A program made the translations under genes and the position numbers. Below are positions 25,978-35,504 of a stretch of 64,000 nucleotides of DNA, in pieces; position 1 is the first letter of the stretch; each line of letters begins with the position of its first letter. The stretch covers positions 1-64,000 of the forward strand of contig NZ_MKUD01000027.1 of assembly GCF_001898575.1 (NCBI RefSeq). The letters run 5' to 3'. Below the pieces are notes generated by a model. The model ran no database searches. It was given only the letters and a program-made list of their open reading frames with translations, and was not told the origin of the DNA. Source of the stretch: Spirosoma sp. 48-14. Its GTDB lineage: Bacteria; Bacteroidota; Bacteroidia; Cytophagales; Spirosomataceae.

Positions 25978-28977
25978 ATGAAATGTCGTTTTGCCTTTTT
26001 CAGCATTCTGCTGCTTCAGATGCTATGGATGCCGCAACTTGTTCTTGCCCAGACGGATTCGCTTCGAATCACAGTCAATGAAGGAACAAACATGGCAGTT
26101 GCTCTCTCGCCCGATGGACAGTCGCTGGCCATTGATTTGCAGGGTACGATCTGGCTATTGCCCACAAAAGGAGGAATGGCTAAAGCATTGACCGACTTCC
26201 GCGACGATGCGCACCAACCTGCCTGGTCGCCCGATGGCAAGCGGATCACGTACTTTTCCTATCGCGATGGTACCTTCCACATTTACAGCATCCGACCCGA
26301 TGGCGCTGATTTGCAAAAGCATACCAGCGGAGAGTTCGATTACCGTGAGCCTGTTTATTCGCCCGATGGCGCTCGGCTTCTGTTTTCGTCGGATCGGGGA
26401 GGGAGCTATAACCTTTGGGAGCTAAGCCTGAAAACGAAGGAGCTAAAGCAATTAACAGATAATGGCGGCAACGAGTACTACCCAACCTACTCGCCCGACG
26501 GTAAACGAATCGCCTATATCGCCACCCGGCCCGACGCGTCTGGTTTGTATGTGCTGGAGGGAGGTAAAGAAACCCTGGTCTGGAAAACAGCAGCGACGCT
26601 GGGTGCTCCAGCCTGGACAAAAGATGGTTCGTCGCTACTGCTTCAGATGGTAGCCGATGGGCTTACCTCACTGGTCGTTAAATCAGTCGCTAATGCAACA
26701 GAACCCAACGTGATCTCATCGGCTCGCGAAGATGTTTTCCCCTTCCGACCGTCGGTAGCAACGGATGGGTCGATCTGGTACACGGCTGATGGGGCCATTA
26801 AGCATAAAACCCCCGATTTTACCAAAACTGACAAACTGGCGTGGCAGGCGACTTTTGCCCTGAATCGAAAACCCTACAAACGCAAAACGTACCTGCTCGA
26901 TAATCCCAAACCCCGCACCGTAAAAGGCATTCGTGGTCCGGTGGTATCGCCCGATGGTAAGGCGGTGGTTTTTTCGGCGCTGGGTGACTTATACTGGCTG
27001 GACATCGGCACACCTACACCAAAACAACTGACCAACGATGCCTTTATCGAAGCTGATCCCTGTTTTTCGCCCGATGGCCGGTATCTGGTGTTTTCGTCGG
27101 ATCGGTCGGGGAGTATTAACCTGTGGGCGAGGGATTTGCAAACGGGGCAGGATCGGCAGTTGACCAATGGCACCGAAGAAATTAACACGCCTACATTCTC
27201 GCCCGATGGCAAGCGCATTGCGTTCTTCCAGCTTGACCGGGCGGCTTTTGGGCGGAGTGTACTGCACACGATTCCGTTTCCAACGTCCGAAGATCAGCCC
27301 TTTGCTGCACCGAAAAAGGTGTATGACCCGCTGTTTGGTCCTGGTCCACCGAGTTGGTCGCCCGATGGGTCGAAGCTGGCCGTTTCGGCGTTGGATGTCT
27401 ATTCCAGCCGTTTTCGCGAAGGGCTGAACCAGTTTCTGCTTATCCCCAGCCTGGGCGGGACTGATGTGTCGGAACTGAAACCCGATTCAGCCAGTCAGAC
27501 CATCAGTTTCCGGGGGCATAGCGGCCCAAGCTGGTCGCCCGATGGTCGGTGGATGGCCTATGTACTGGAAGGGGTGTTGTGGACGTTGCCCGTTACGCCC
27601 GATGGCAAACCAACTGGCCCGGCAGTGCAGCGAACCAAAACACTGGCCGATAACATGAGCTGGACCACCGATTCGAAAAAGCTGGTGTATCTGGCCGTGG
27701 ACACGCTGAAACAAATGGACATGACCACGGGGCAGGTGACGATTATACCGCTGGATTTTACCTATAAGGCCAAACTGCCTACGGGCCAAACCATTATCCA
27801 TGCTGGCAAGCTATTCGATGGTAAGACCAACAAATACGTCGAAAACGTGGATATTTTGGTGGAAGGAAGCCGGATCAAAGCGATTGAGCCACATAAAACC
27901 GGACGGACGGGCAAACTGGTCGATGCCTCGAAGCTTACGGTTATACCGGGGCTTTGGGAGATGCACACACATCAGACCATTCTGGCGGGTGAAAAACAGG
28001 GCCGTATCTGGCTCAGTCATGGGATCACCAGCATTCGCGAAACAGGGGCCGACCCTTACGATGCCCTCGAACGACGCGAAGCCTGGGATGCGGGTGTACG
28101 ACCCGGACCCCGTGAGTTTTATACAGGGACGATCAACGAGGGCTATCGGCTGTATTATGGATTGGCAACCAGTATTCGTAGTGAAAAACAACTTCGGATG
28201 GAACTCGACCGGGCCAAAAAACTCGACTATGATCTGTTGAAATGCTACGTCCGGCTGCCCGACCGCCTGCAACAAATGGCTACGGACCTGGCTCACCAGA
28301 TTGGCATACCCGTAACCTCCCACGAGTTGTATCCGGCGGTTAAGTACAACCTCGATGGTGTTGAACATTCGTCGGCTACCAGTCGTCGGGGGTATTCGAT
28401 GAAGCTGACTTCTACCAACCACATTTATGGCGATGTCTTGAATCTGATTGCCAAATCGGGGATGAACATGACACCTACGGCTAGTTTACAGGGCGGCTTT
28501 TCGTTCCAGACCAGACGGGATACGAGCCTGATGAGTTACAGGCCGTTCACCCATTTTTACAATGAGGTTTACCGGAACAACCTGATGGCCCAGCAACAGA
28601 CCATGCGACGGGTTATGCCCGGTGCCGTTGAGAATTTTAAGACACTGGCCAACAATGTGAAAAAGTTTATCGACGCAGGAGGGCGCGTCACACCTGGCAC
28701 CGATTCCCCCCTGATTCCGTACGGACTTAGCTTACAGGTGGAATTGCAAAACTGGGTAGAAGGAGGTGTTACACCGTTTGAAACACTTCGGGGGGCTACG
28801 CTCTGGTCGGCCGAAGCAGCAGGAGTCGGGAGTGATTTGGGGAGTATCGAAGTAGGTAAACTGGCCGATATGATTGCGGTTGACGGTGACCCGCTGACCA
28901 AAATTCAGGATGCCATGAATGTAAAATATGCCCTCAAAAACGGCCACGTCTGGACATTGGATGAGTTGCTGAAATGA
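25978..28977 (+). CDS. Beta-propeller (TolB/PD40) amidohydrolase fusion protein
   Basis: 999 residues with a signal peptide (LLLQMLWMPQLVLAQT). Residues about 30-600 carry many PD40 blades, each with SPDG, encoded by an almost invariant TCGCCCGATGG word. Residues about 605-999 form an amidohydrolase: TIIHAGKLFDGKT, metal ligands His663 and His665 in MHTH, a later His in GVEHSSATS, and the closing Asp in TPGTDSPLIPYGL. The C-terminal IEVGKLADMIAVDGDPL is typical of imidazolonepropionase/prolidase-like members. It is probably an exported metal-dependent hydrolase of a cyclic amide or dipeptide, with the propeller acting as gate or binding domain. Substrate unknown. Confidence 0.9.
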   Translation: MKCRFAFFSILLLQMLWMPQLVLAQTDSLRITVNEGTNMAVALSPDGQSLAIDLQGTIWLLPTKGGMAKALTDFRDDAHQPAWSPDGKRITYFSYRDGTFHIYSIRPDGADLQKHTSGEFDYREPVYSPDGARLLFSSDRGGSYNLWELSLKTKELKQLTDNGGNEYYPTYSPDGKRIAYIATRPDASGLYVLEGGKETLVWKTAATLGAPAWTKDGSSLLLQMVADGLTSLVVKSVANATEPNVISSAREDVFPFRPSVATDGSIWYTADGAIKHKTPDFTKTDKLAWQATFALNRKPYKRKTYLLDNPKPRTVKGIRGPVVSPDGKAVVFSALGDLYWLDIGTPTPKQLTNDAFIEADPCFSPDGRYLVFSSDRSGSINLWARDLQTGQDRQLTNGTEEINTPTFSPDGKRIAFFQLDRAAFGRSVLHTIPFPTSEDQPFAAPKKVYDPLFGPGPPSWSPDGSKLAVSALDVYSSRFREGLNQFLLIPSLGGTDVSELKPDSASQTISFRGHSGPSWSPDGRWMAYVLEGVLWTLPVTPDGKPTGPAVQRTKTLADNMSWTTDSKKLVYLAVDTLKQMDMTTGQVTIIPLDFTYKAKLPTGQTIIHAGKLFDGKTNKYVENVDILVEGSRIKAIEPHKTGRTGKLVDASKLTVIPGLWEMHTHQTILAGEKQGRIWLSHGITSIRETGADPYDALERREAWDAGVRPGPREFYTGTINEGYRLYYGLATSIRSEKQLRMELDRAKKLDYDLLKCYVRLPDRLQQMATDLAHQIGIPVTSHELYPAVKYNLDGVEHSSATSRRGYSMKLTSTNHIYGDVLNLIAKSGMNMTPTASLQGGFSFQTRRDTSLMSYRPFTHFYNEVYRNNLMAQQQTMRRVMPGAVENFKTLANNVKKFIDAGGRVTPGTDSPLIPYGLSLQVELQNWVEGGVTPFETLRGATLWSAEAAGVGSDLGSIEVGKLADMIAVDGDPLTKIQDAMNVKYALKNGHVWTLDELLK

Positions 28978-29020
28978 TGTATGGAACCACACGGCGGCCC
29001 CGACAGATTTTTAGGATGTA

Positions 29021-29191
29021 GAAGCTGTTTAAACTTTTAAAGAAAAAACAAAACTGGGTGTTTTTGTCATGCTGACGAAGGAAGCATCTTCGGGAGCAGC
29101 ATTCTTGTAACTACCGAAGATACTTCCTTCGTCAGCATGACAAAAAAAGACACTCAGTTTTAACGAAATTTGAAACGTTTAAAACAGCTTC
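29021..29191. mobile_element. MITE-like element with long terminal inverted repeats
   Basis: About 171 bases whose two halves are nearly complementary. The left arm starts GAAGCTGTTTAAAC and the right arm ends GTTTAAAACAGCTTC. The inner arms (GTCATGCTGACGAAGGAAGC and its complement) are perfect and meet at a short loop. There is no coding capacity. The inner word TCATGCTGACGAAGGAAGC is one I recall from other Bacteroidota intergenic repeats (not verified here). It sits between the amidohydrolase and DUF1801 genes and may also act as a terminator. Confidence 0.7.
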
Positions 29192-29222
29192 GTAGCTTGC
29201 AAACCGACAATACTACTGAACC

Positions 29223-29624
29223 ATGGCGACCAATAAAACGACCGAAACCAATCAAAGCGTTACCGATTTTATTAATGCCGTAGCTGATGAAACAAAGCGA
29301 ATCGATAGTTTCAGAATCGTTGAGCTAATGCAGATCCAAACCGGGTTTGAACCCAAGATGTGGGGGGCGAGTATTGTGGGCTTCGGCTCCTATCACTACA
29401 AATACGACAGCGGACGCGAAGGCAATGCGCCACTTGTTGGATTTTCACCGAGAGCCAACGCACTAACGTTGTATCTGGGTACATTTGAAAGGAAAGACGA
29501 ATTGCTACAAAAGCTAGGCAAACACAAAATCGGTAAGGGATGCGTTTACATCAAAAACCTGCGCGATGTTGATGCGGATGTGCTAAAAGAAATGGTAACC
29601 CTCTCGGTTAAACGAAGCTTGTAG
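29223..29624 (+). CDS. DUF1801 (YdhG-like) domain protein
   Basis: 133 residues showing the DUF1801 pattern: KPxxWGASIVGFGSYHYKYDSGRE-type core, then GFSPRANALTLYL and a C-terminal KGCVYIKNLRDVD motif. Proteins of this fold are small, cytoplasmic and of unknown biochemical role. The ATG at 29223 follows the MITE-like element by 31 bases, so the promoter must lie in or next to that repeat. Confidence 0.88.
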   Translation: MATNKTTETNQSVTDFINAVADETKRIDSFRIVELMQIQTGFEPKMWGASIVGFGSYHYKYDSGREGNAPLVGFSPRANALTLYLGTFERKDELLQKLGKHKIGKGCVYIKNLRDVDADVLKEMVTLSVKRSL

Positions 29625-29685
29625 TTTAAGCCCCCGGATTCTCGTTGCCTACTGGATTATAAAGGCGAAGAAATCGCCATATGGA

Positions 29686-30675
29686 TTAATAGTGGTGATT
29701 ACCGACAATGGCCAATGAATCGGCAAATCGGTTGAGTTGAAGATTTTGTTGGAGCTGATCCCGGTGAATTAAGGCATACTGTAGTCTGGTATCGGAACTA
29801 GCTAAGCTGATCGCTCCCGCCCAGATGAGGTCGTGAAAGCTCCGAAAACTAAATTGCGGTTTATTAAAGGGAGAAGGTTTGTCCGAGGCTTTACTAAAAA
29901 GCGTGAAGGAAACAAAGTAGAATAAATGCATCGCCTGACGCATCAGAAAAAAACAGGCTAGTTGATAGTCGGTTGCTTCTTGGCCAAAGTAACTTTTGAG
30001 GTAACTTTTTTCGTCTGCATCAGACCGAACGACAAAATTTGCCGGTACAGACAGATCGACAAAGCGATCATTCAAAAAGGCAGCTTCCCAGTCGATCAGC
30101 CATAACTTGTTACCATCAAACAGCATATTTTCCGGTTTGAGATCGTTATGGCAGGCTACCAAGTCAGTCTGCGTATAGGGGTAAACATTTCGAATTTGTA
30201 AATAGGCATTGAACAGGTCGCGGATCATCGATTCAGGAAAGTATTCGGCTTCCTGAAACTTCTGAATGAATGTTCCCATTTTATCCAGATAATTCATTCG
30301 GTAGGGGAAGCCGGGTAGCCTATGCAATTGACTGAGCAGTTCAGGTATCAATTGAATTGCTTTAGAGGGTGGAAAAGGCTTGGCCTCAATAAAATCCGTA
30401 ATCGCGATTTTATCCGTTATGCTGGTGTACCAAATATGAGGAGCTATACCGGCATTGGCACCCGACTGCATACAGGCGTATTCGTCAGTTGGGTCACTTA
30501 AAGCATCAGTACGGGTAATAATCCGAAGTAGATACGGGTTGCCCTTCACAATAAGTTGAAAGACGAGCGCTGTAGAAAGGCCAGTCGTTAATTGACGAAT
30601 AGACTCAAATTCGGTAACGCCAAATGCCGATTGTAGTGCCCGACGGACAGCAAGTATTTTGGAAGCAGGAATCAT
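29686..30675 (-). CDS. Aminoglycoside phosphotransferase / choline kinase-like protein
   Basis: 329 residues with the kinase-like catalytic core: ACHNDLKPENMLFDG (Brenner motif HxDxxxxN) and LIDWEAAFLNDRFVDL (metal-binding Asp). Members phosphorylate small hydroxylated substrates such as choline, ethanolamine, sugars or antibiotics; the native substrate cannot be told here. There is no signal peptide. It is a minus-strand gene convergent with the DUF1801 gene. Confidence 0.88.
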   Translation of the reverse strand: MIPASKILAVRRALQSAFGVTEFESIRQLTTGLSTALVFQLIVKGNPYLLRIITRTDALSDPTDEYACMQSGANAGIAPHIWYTSITDKIAITDFIEAKPFPPSKAIQLIPELLSQLHRLPGFPYRMNYLDKMGTFIQKFQEAEYFPESMIRDLFNAYLQIRNVYPYTQTDLVACHNDLKPENMLFDGNKLWLIDWEAAFLNDRFVDLSVPANFVVRSDADEKSYLKSYFGQEATDYQLACFFLMRQAMHLFYFVSFTLFSKASDKPSPFNKPQFSFRSFHDLIWAGAISLASSDTRLQYALIHRDQLQQNLQLNRFADSLAIVGNHHY

Positions 30676-30840
30676 GAAAAAACGGATTTAGTAGAAAGAA
30701 AACTGTCAAATCTATGTCCGTTTTTGTACGTCGCAATACCTCTGAAACTATATTTTTAACGGCATACTAAGTCAGGAATTGCCGCGTTAACCTATTAGAT
30801 TTCAGTTGATTGAACGATGTGATCTTGCCCCCGTTGCAGC

Positions 30841-31632
30841 CTATAATCCGATTTTCGATGGAGCTACACCATACGCTTTTTTGAAGGCAAACGAAAAGTG
30901 CGACAGGTCTTCGAAGCCCAAATCCAGATAAACATCAGACGGAGCTTTGCCCTTTTCTTTGATGAGGTAATAGGCTTCCTGTAATCGACGGTGAAGCAGC
31001 CAGCGACTGGGTGAACTGTGAAATATTTTCTCAAAATCCCGTTTAAACGTGGCCAGACTCCGCCCGGTCAGGTAGGCAAACCGCTTCAGTTCCACATTGA
31101 AATGGAAGTTGGTATTCATGAAGGCTTCCAGATCGATTTTGCCGGGTTCCGAAAAGTCAAAGAGAATTGGTTTTACTTCTGGGTTTACACTCAGTAACAG
31201 CAGAATAGCTTCTTTCAGCTTCAAGGCCAACAGATGTTCATTACCCGGCTGGACGAGGTGCTGATAGGGCTGGAGGGAGTCCATATAGCTTTTGTAAAGC
31301 GGGTCGGGCTTCAGTTCCAGAATGGCGCTCCCTTCCTGATGCGGCTCTGCCGGGAAACCATATTCCCGGCTGATAGTACGAAGCATTTCCTGTGTAAGGT
31401 AAACGGACAACGATTTAAACTCTCCATGTTCAGGAGGATACTTGGTGAATTTGACAAGGTGATTGCGTTTGCTCAGCCGGAAATCACCTTCCCGGAAGAT
31501 GTACTCGTTCCGACCATCGTTTGTCACGAGCGTTCCCGAAATCTGGTAGCTGAAAACGTGTTCCGGCACGAACTGTTCTCCCTCCCGGCTTCGGGTGTAA
31601 TAACACGAGTACGCAATGGGCGTGAGCTTCAT
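30841..31632 (-). CDS. AraC family transcriptional regulator
   Basis: 263 residues from the ATG at 31632 (MKLTPIAYSCYYTRSREGEQ). The open frame extends upstream to 31704, but only through an inverted repeat, so that part is unlikely to be translated. The C-terminal part contains two helix-turn-helix motifs (LKRFAYLTGRSLATFKRDFE and LGFEDLSHFSFAFKKAYGV). The N-terminal domain is of the ExsA-like type (YIFREGDFRLSKRN). It lies downstream of an SDR gene on the same strand and probably regulates it or a nearby locus. Confidence 0.9.
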   Translation of the reverse strand: MKLTPIAYSCYYTRSREGEQFVPEHVFSYQISGTLVTNDGRNEYIFREGDFRLSKRNHLVKFTKYPPEHGEFKSLSVYLTQEMLRTISREYGFPAEPHQEGSAILELKPDPLYKSYMDSLQPYQHLVQPGNEHLLALKLKEAILLLLSVNPEVKPILFDFSEPGKIDLEAFMNTNFHFNVELKRFAYLTGRSLATFKRDFEKIFHSSPSRWLLHRRLQEAYYLIKEKGKAPSDVYLDLGFEDLSHFSFAFKKAYGVAPSKIGL

Positions 31633-31646
31633 AGAATTGTTGAATG

Positions 31647-31725
31647 ATTGAATTGTTGACTGATTGAATGACTGAATTATTTGGCCACCGAATAATTCAG
31701 TCATTCAATCAGTCAACAATTCAAT
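31647..31725. repeat. Perfect 35-bp inverted repeat between SDR and AraC genes
   Basis: Arms 31647-31681 and 31691-31725 are exactly complementary around a 9-base loop (TGGCCACCG). The arms consist of AT-rich words such as TGATTGAATG and GAATTGTTG. The right arm contains the SDR stop codon, and the left arm ends 15 bases before the AraC start. It probably forms a strong terminator or processing hairpin. Confidence 0.92.
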
Positions 31726-32608
31726 TTGTCTGCATAGCGGCAAATCGTTTTCCGGCTTCCGTTTCTAAAAAGTTTACCGAATCGTCATGGTCGGTGGAGA
31801 GGCTGACGGGTAACCATTTTTCCAGTTCAGCCTGTCGGGCGGCATCGGCCTGTTTCAACAAGCTAATGGCTTCGCTGCCTAGTACCAGATGGGTGGGAGG
31901 CTCAGGATGATCCACTAAATCGAGCATAACCTGTGCCGCCTTTGCCGGGTCGCCTACCGGAACAAAGGTATCGCCTTTCAGGTGATTGACTACCCAGCCA
32001 ACAGTCGATTCATACCCTTCAACTTCGGGGGCGTAACTCATGGATGCACTCGCCCAATCGGTGCGGAAGCCACCCGGTTCGACCGATGTTACCCGAATAC
32101 CCAGCGATGCTACTTCTTTGGATAAAGCTTCGGTAAAACCGCTTAACCCAAATTTAGCCGCCTGATACATCGTCAGACCCGGATTGCCCACTCGCCCACC
32201 AATGGAACTGATCTGTAAAATACGCCCGGAACCTTGTTTGCGCATATAAGGCAGCACAACCCGCGTTAGTCCGATGGGGGCGTATAGGTTGGTTTCCAAC
32301 TGACTGCGAACCTGTTCGTCGGTAAAGGCTTCGGCAGCGCCTGTTATCCCAAATCCGGCATTATTAACGAGTACATCGATACGTCCGAAATGGGTGATAG
32401 TAGCTTCTACTGCCGAGGTGATTTGCTGCTTATCCGTGACATCCAGTTGAATCGGATAGAGTTGATCTGGGTATTTTTCGTGTAGATTAGCCAATTGTTC
32501 GGGTTGGCGAGCCGTAGCGGCTACATAGTCGCCATGAGCGAGTACAGCTTCGGTCAGGCTCCGTCCGAGCCCGCGTGAACTTCCGGTGATAAACCAAATT
32601 TTTGCCAT
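31721..32608 (-). CDS. Short-chain dehydrogenase/reductase (SDR)
   Basis: 295 residues. The classical SDR features are present: cofactor motif TGSSRGLG at 8-15, NNAG at 82-85, catalytic Ser near 134 and YQAAK (Tyr148, Lys152). The region after residue 180 (SVEPGGFRTDWA) fits the classical family of about 280-300 residues. It is an NAD(P)-dependent oxidoreductase with unknown substrate, in the cytoplasm. An AraC regulator lies on each side on the same strand, a common arrangement in which one of them controls the SDR. Confidence 0.92.
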   Translation of the reverse strand: MAKIWFITGSSRGLGRSLTEAVLAHGDYVAATARQPEQLANLHEKYPDQLYPIQLDVTDKQQITSAVEATITHFGRIDVLVNNAGFGITGAAEAFTDEQVRSQLETNLYAPIGLTRVVLPYMRKQGSGRILQISSIGGRVGNPGLTMYQAAKFGLSGFTEALSKEVASLGIRVTSVEPGGFRTDWASASMSYAPEVEGYESTVGWVVNHLKGDTFVPVGDPAKAAQVMLDLVDHPEPPTHLVLGSEAISLLKQADAARQAELEKWLPVSLSTDHDDSVNFLETEAGKRFAAMQTN

Positions 32609-32720
32609 TGTCTTTGTTTGTTAATGAAGGCAAAATTCGGGTGTATTTGGCCGGGTAACTTTGTTGAAACGCTCAAAGTTGGTTTGTTGAAACGCTCATG
32701 AAAGAACCTCTATCCTGCCG

Positions 32721-33629
32721 CTAATTGGATTCGAGAGCGGGCGAATTAGCGGCCCGGTTAAAACCAACGGTATCCCGGTATACCTGTGGTGAAACCGTCG
32801 CATGGCGTTTGAAAAAGCGGCTGAAATAGAATTCATCCTCAAAGCCCAGTTCATGCGCAATTTCCTTAATTGATTTAGGTGTCAGGTATAACTCCCGCTT
32901 AGCTTCAATCACGATTCGGTCACTAATCAAATCGGTAAGGGTTTTGCTGAAGTAATGCCGGGTGATTTTAGCCAGCGCTTTAGGACTTATGGTCAACAGA
33001 TCGGCATAGTCGCTGGGTGTATGTTTGCTCCGGAAATACTGCTCGATGGCATCTTTTAACTTCTGAATGACGAAAGGCTCTTTCTGTTCGGCAATAACTA
33101 CCGTTTCGTCCCGCTCTGGATATTGCGCTAGGGTTAATCTGACAGCCTGAATAAGAATGATTTTCAGGTACGAAATCAACAGTTCGTGCTGAGCCAGTTC
33201 GACTTTCTGAATCTCATTCGCCATTTGTTGGGTCAGGAGTTCAAAATAGGTTAGTTCCTCCGCTGTCAACCGCACAAACGGAGGATGATAGCTGTTGTTG
33301 AATAGAAAGCCGTTCGCCGAAATCTCGGGATGGTGCCTGAAAATACAGAAAAACTCTGGGTGAAAATGAATAACCCAACCGCTCGCGGGTTCATTCGTTC
33401 GAAGCTGAAAGGGCTGGAAGGGCGAAAAAGCCAGTAATACATTGCCAGCGATTGGATACTGAGTAAAATCGGCCGTCAGGTCCACCGTTTGCCCTTTCCA
33501 CAGAATCAGGCTAAAGTAGTTGAAGCGTTGAATGGAGGAAAAAAGCGAGGAATCGTCGAACGGATAAATACTGAAAGCCAGATTCCCGTTCTGCGGATTG
33601 ACCATCGTGTAGCGATCATACGTGTGCAT
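32721..33629 (-). CDS. AraC family transcriptional regulator
   Basis: 302 residues; an ATG eight codons in (33605) is an alternative start. An N-terminal cupin-like effector region (FHPEFFCIFRHHPEISANGF) precedes a C-terminal AraC domain (DYADLLTISPKALAKITRHY and ELGFEDEFYFSRFFKRHA). It is the gene upstream of the SDR on the same strand, with 112 bases between. Confidence 0.9.
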   Translation of the reverse strand: MHTYDRYTMVNPQNGNLAFSIYPFDDSSLFSSIQRFNYFSLILWKGQTVDLTADFTQYPIAGNVLLAFSPFQPFQLRTNEPASGWVIHFHPEFFCIFRHHPEISANGFLFNNSYHPPFVRLTAEELTYFELLTQQMANEIQKVELAQHELLISYLKIILIQAVRLTLAQYPERDETVVIAEQKEPFVIQKLKDAIEQYFRSKHTPSDYADLLTISPKALAKITRHYFSKTLTDLISDRIVIEAKRELYLTPKSIKEIAHELGFEDEFYFSRFFKRHATVSPQVYRDTVGFNRAANSPALESN

Positions 33630-33690
33630 GCGAGGGCAACAAAAACGGCTTTACAGATCGTTCACGCTCAGGCAATAGCTGCCCCGATTC

Positions 33691-34320
33691 TTACGGAGTG
33701 GTTTGATCGTTCAAGGCGTTCCGTAACGTGTTGATTTCCTGCTCCAGTTTGGCAATATACGCCGACTGCGAAGCAAAAACATCCTGCATGTCCGCTTCAG
33801 TATACCGGGGCGTTATGTGTTGCGGACAGTTCCAGTCGAAGGCGCTGACCCGAAACAACAGCATCCGCTCGGGCGTGTGTTTATACTGGGCAGGGTCCAG
33901 TTTAGCAAACAAATCGGGTCGGTCGGCCAGCTCCACAACAGAGGCTTCGGCGTAGATTTTTAACCGTGTCTGTCTGGGATAGTCCATTAAGAAAAGCGAC
34001 ACCTGCGGATGAGTCAGAATATTCCCGACGGAGATGTACTGCTTATTGCCTTTAAAATCGACCAGTCCGAGCGTGTGCGAGTCAAGCACATGAAGGAATC
34101 CGGCAGGCCCACCCCGATGTTGAATGTATGGATAGCCGTTTTCGCCGATGGTGGCGAGGTAAAAACTGTCCCGCTGGCTTATAAAGCTTATTTCTGGTCG
34201 GCCAAGACCATCGACATACACCGCCTTTTCGAAGCGGGCATAGGCATCCCGACTACCATATTTCTCCTGGAGTTTTCGCACGCTGTCGGTAAAGGCAAGG
34301 GATGCATAGTTCTTCGCCAT
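33691..34320 (-). CDS. Pyridoxamine 5'-phosphate oxidase-family flavin-binding protein
   Basis: 209 residues with the split-barrel PNPOx core: FYLATIGENGYPYIQHRGG, SVGNILTHPQVSLFLMDYP and TRLKIYAEASV. The C-terminal coiled-coil-like tail (IAKLEQEINTLRNALND) is typical of the long Bacteroidota/Proteobacteria subgroup. It probably binds FMN or F420-like flavins; a true PdxH role is unlikely. Adjacent minus-strand genes encode a DUF1348 and an AhpD-like protein. Confidence 0.88.
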   Translation of the reverse strand: MAKNYASLAFTDSVRKLQEKYGSRDAYARFEKAVYVDGLGRPEISFISQRDSFYLATIGENGYPYIQHRGGPAGFLHVLDSHTLGLVDFKGNKQYISVGNILTHPQVSLFLMDYPRQTRLKIYAEASVVELADRPDLFAKLDPAQYKHTPERMLLFRVSAFDWNCPQHITPRYTEADMQDVFASQSAYIAKLEQEINTLRNALNDQTTP

Positions 34321-34367
34321 GGTATTTTGCTCAGTGTAAAGGCTTGACGAAATATATTGGCTAATTC

Positions 34368-34883
34368 TTAGCGAAGCTTACGATCACTTTCGTTAATCGG
34401 TGCATCATTGATACTGGCAAATCGTTTGCGCATCAGACCGTTGTCATCAAACTCCCACAATTCATTGCCGTAGCTTCGGAACCACTGACCAGTTGTGTCG
34501 CGCCATTCATATTCAAAGCGGACAGCCATTCGATTTTCACGAAAGCCCCACAACTCTTTTTTTAGCTTATAGTCAAGTTCCTTTGCCCATTTGCGGGTCA
34601 GAAATGCTTTTACCTCATCCCGGCCGTTGATAAACTCGGTTCGGTTTCGCCACTCCGTATCGACCGTATAGGCCAAACTGACGGTTTCGGGGTCGCGGGT
34701 GTTCCAGGCATCCTCGGCCATTTGTACTTTCTGAAGGGCTGTTTCGAGGGTAAACGGGGGGATAGGTGGCCGTTTTTCCTGATCGGACTTCGGTTGGTTG
34801 AGTACATCGTCCCACATAGTATCGCCACAGGCATCGATGGCAAATGGACGGCCATCATTAAAAAAATCGTTAAACGGGTTCAT
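34368..34883 (-). CDS. DUF1348 (SnoaL/NTF2-like) protein
   Basis: 171 residues from the ATG at 34883. The frame is open to 34958, but only via a TTG or the ATG at 34934, so the start is not certain. From about residue 45 the sequence is the DUF1348 core ([34 protein letters not shown], [20 protein letters not shown]). The NTF2-like cone binds small hydrophobic ligands, with no known reaction. It follows the AhpD-like gene closely and is probably cotranscribed with it. Confidence 0.85.
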   Translation of the reverse strand: MNPFNDFFNDGRPFAIDACGDTMWDDVLNQPKSDQEKRPPIPPFTLETALQKVQMAEDAWNTRDPETVSLAYTVDTEWRNRTEFINGRDEVKAFLTRKWAKELDYKLKKELWGFRENRMAVRFEYEWRDTTGQWFRSYGNELWEFDDNGLMRKRFASINDAPINESDRKLR

Positions 34884-34958
34884 CGTATTTTGGGTTTTGA
34901 ATTGGTTAATTACCGAGCCAATTACATTGATCATTGGCCCGGTAAATGGAAGTTTCAA

Positions 34959-35504
34959 CTAGGCAGCTGCCAGTTCGGGCGCTGCTGGAAAGTCGATGGG
35001 AATGTTGGTTAGGTTATGTAGGTAGTTCATAATGATCTTATCCGCAATGGCTACTATCACATCCACGAGCGATTCATCGGTATACCCAGCGGCATAAAAC
35101 GCATCCAATACGCTGTCGTCATGTAGGTGACCTTGTTGCTGAGTGATGGCCTGGGTTAAGCGGGCGAGTGCGTCGTATTTTGAACTGAACGAAGCTGAGC
35201 CACCTCGAACTTCCAGTATCTGATCGTTCGTAAATCCATTTAACTTACCCAGCGCAGTATGGGCTGCCAGACAATAGTTACAGCCATTGATCTGGCTAAC
35301 AACCAGATTGATAATTTCTTTCTCTCGTTTGTTGAGCGACGATTTTGCCTGCTGAAGCTGAAGGTAACTTTCCAGCGCGTTGTTTGAATAAGCAATTGTG
35401 GCATACAAGTTGGGTACAAAACCCAGTCCTGCCTGTAATTTGTCGAAAATGGCCTGATTGCCGGCTGATACCTGACTGCGTGTTGGTACGTCGAATGTTT
35501 TCAT
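34959..35504 (-). CDS. Carboxymuconolactone decarboxylase/AhpD-like protein
   Basis: 181 residues with the AhpD core motif GCNYCLAAHTALGK (CxxC with the downstream His). Such proteins are peroxidase-related disulfide enzymes acting on peroxides or their adducts. It begins MKTFDVPTRSQVSAGNQAIF and ends in a short Ala-rich tail. It is the first gene of a probable minus-strand pair with DUF1348 and lies beside the PNPOx gene, a redox-flavoured neighbourhood. Confidence 0.9.
   Translation of the reverse strand: MKTFDVPTRSQVSAGNQAIFDKLQAGLGFVPNLYATIAYSNNALESYLQLQQAKSSLNKREKEIINLVVSQINGCNYCLAAHTALGKLNGFTNDQILEVRGGSASFSSKYDALARLTQAITQQQGHLHDDSVLDAFYAAGYTDESLVDVIVAIADKIIMNYLHNLTNIPIDFPAAPELAAA

Noticed and set aside
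27811-28422. Antisense frame of 203 codons in the amidohydrolase domain
   Set aside because: Antisense to strongly conserved metal-site residues; no own motif.
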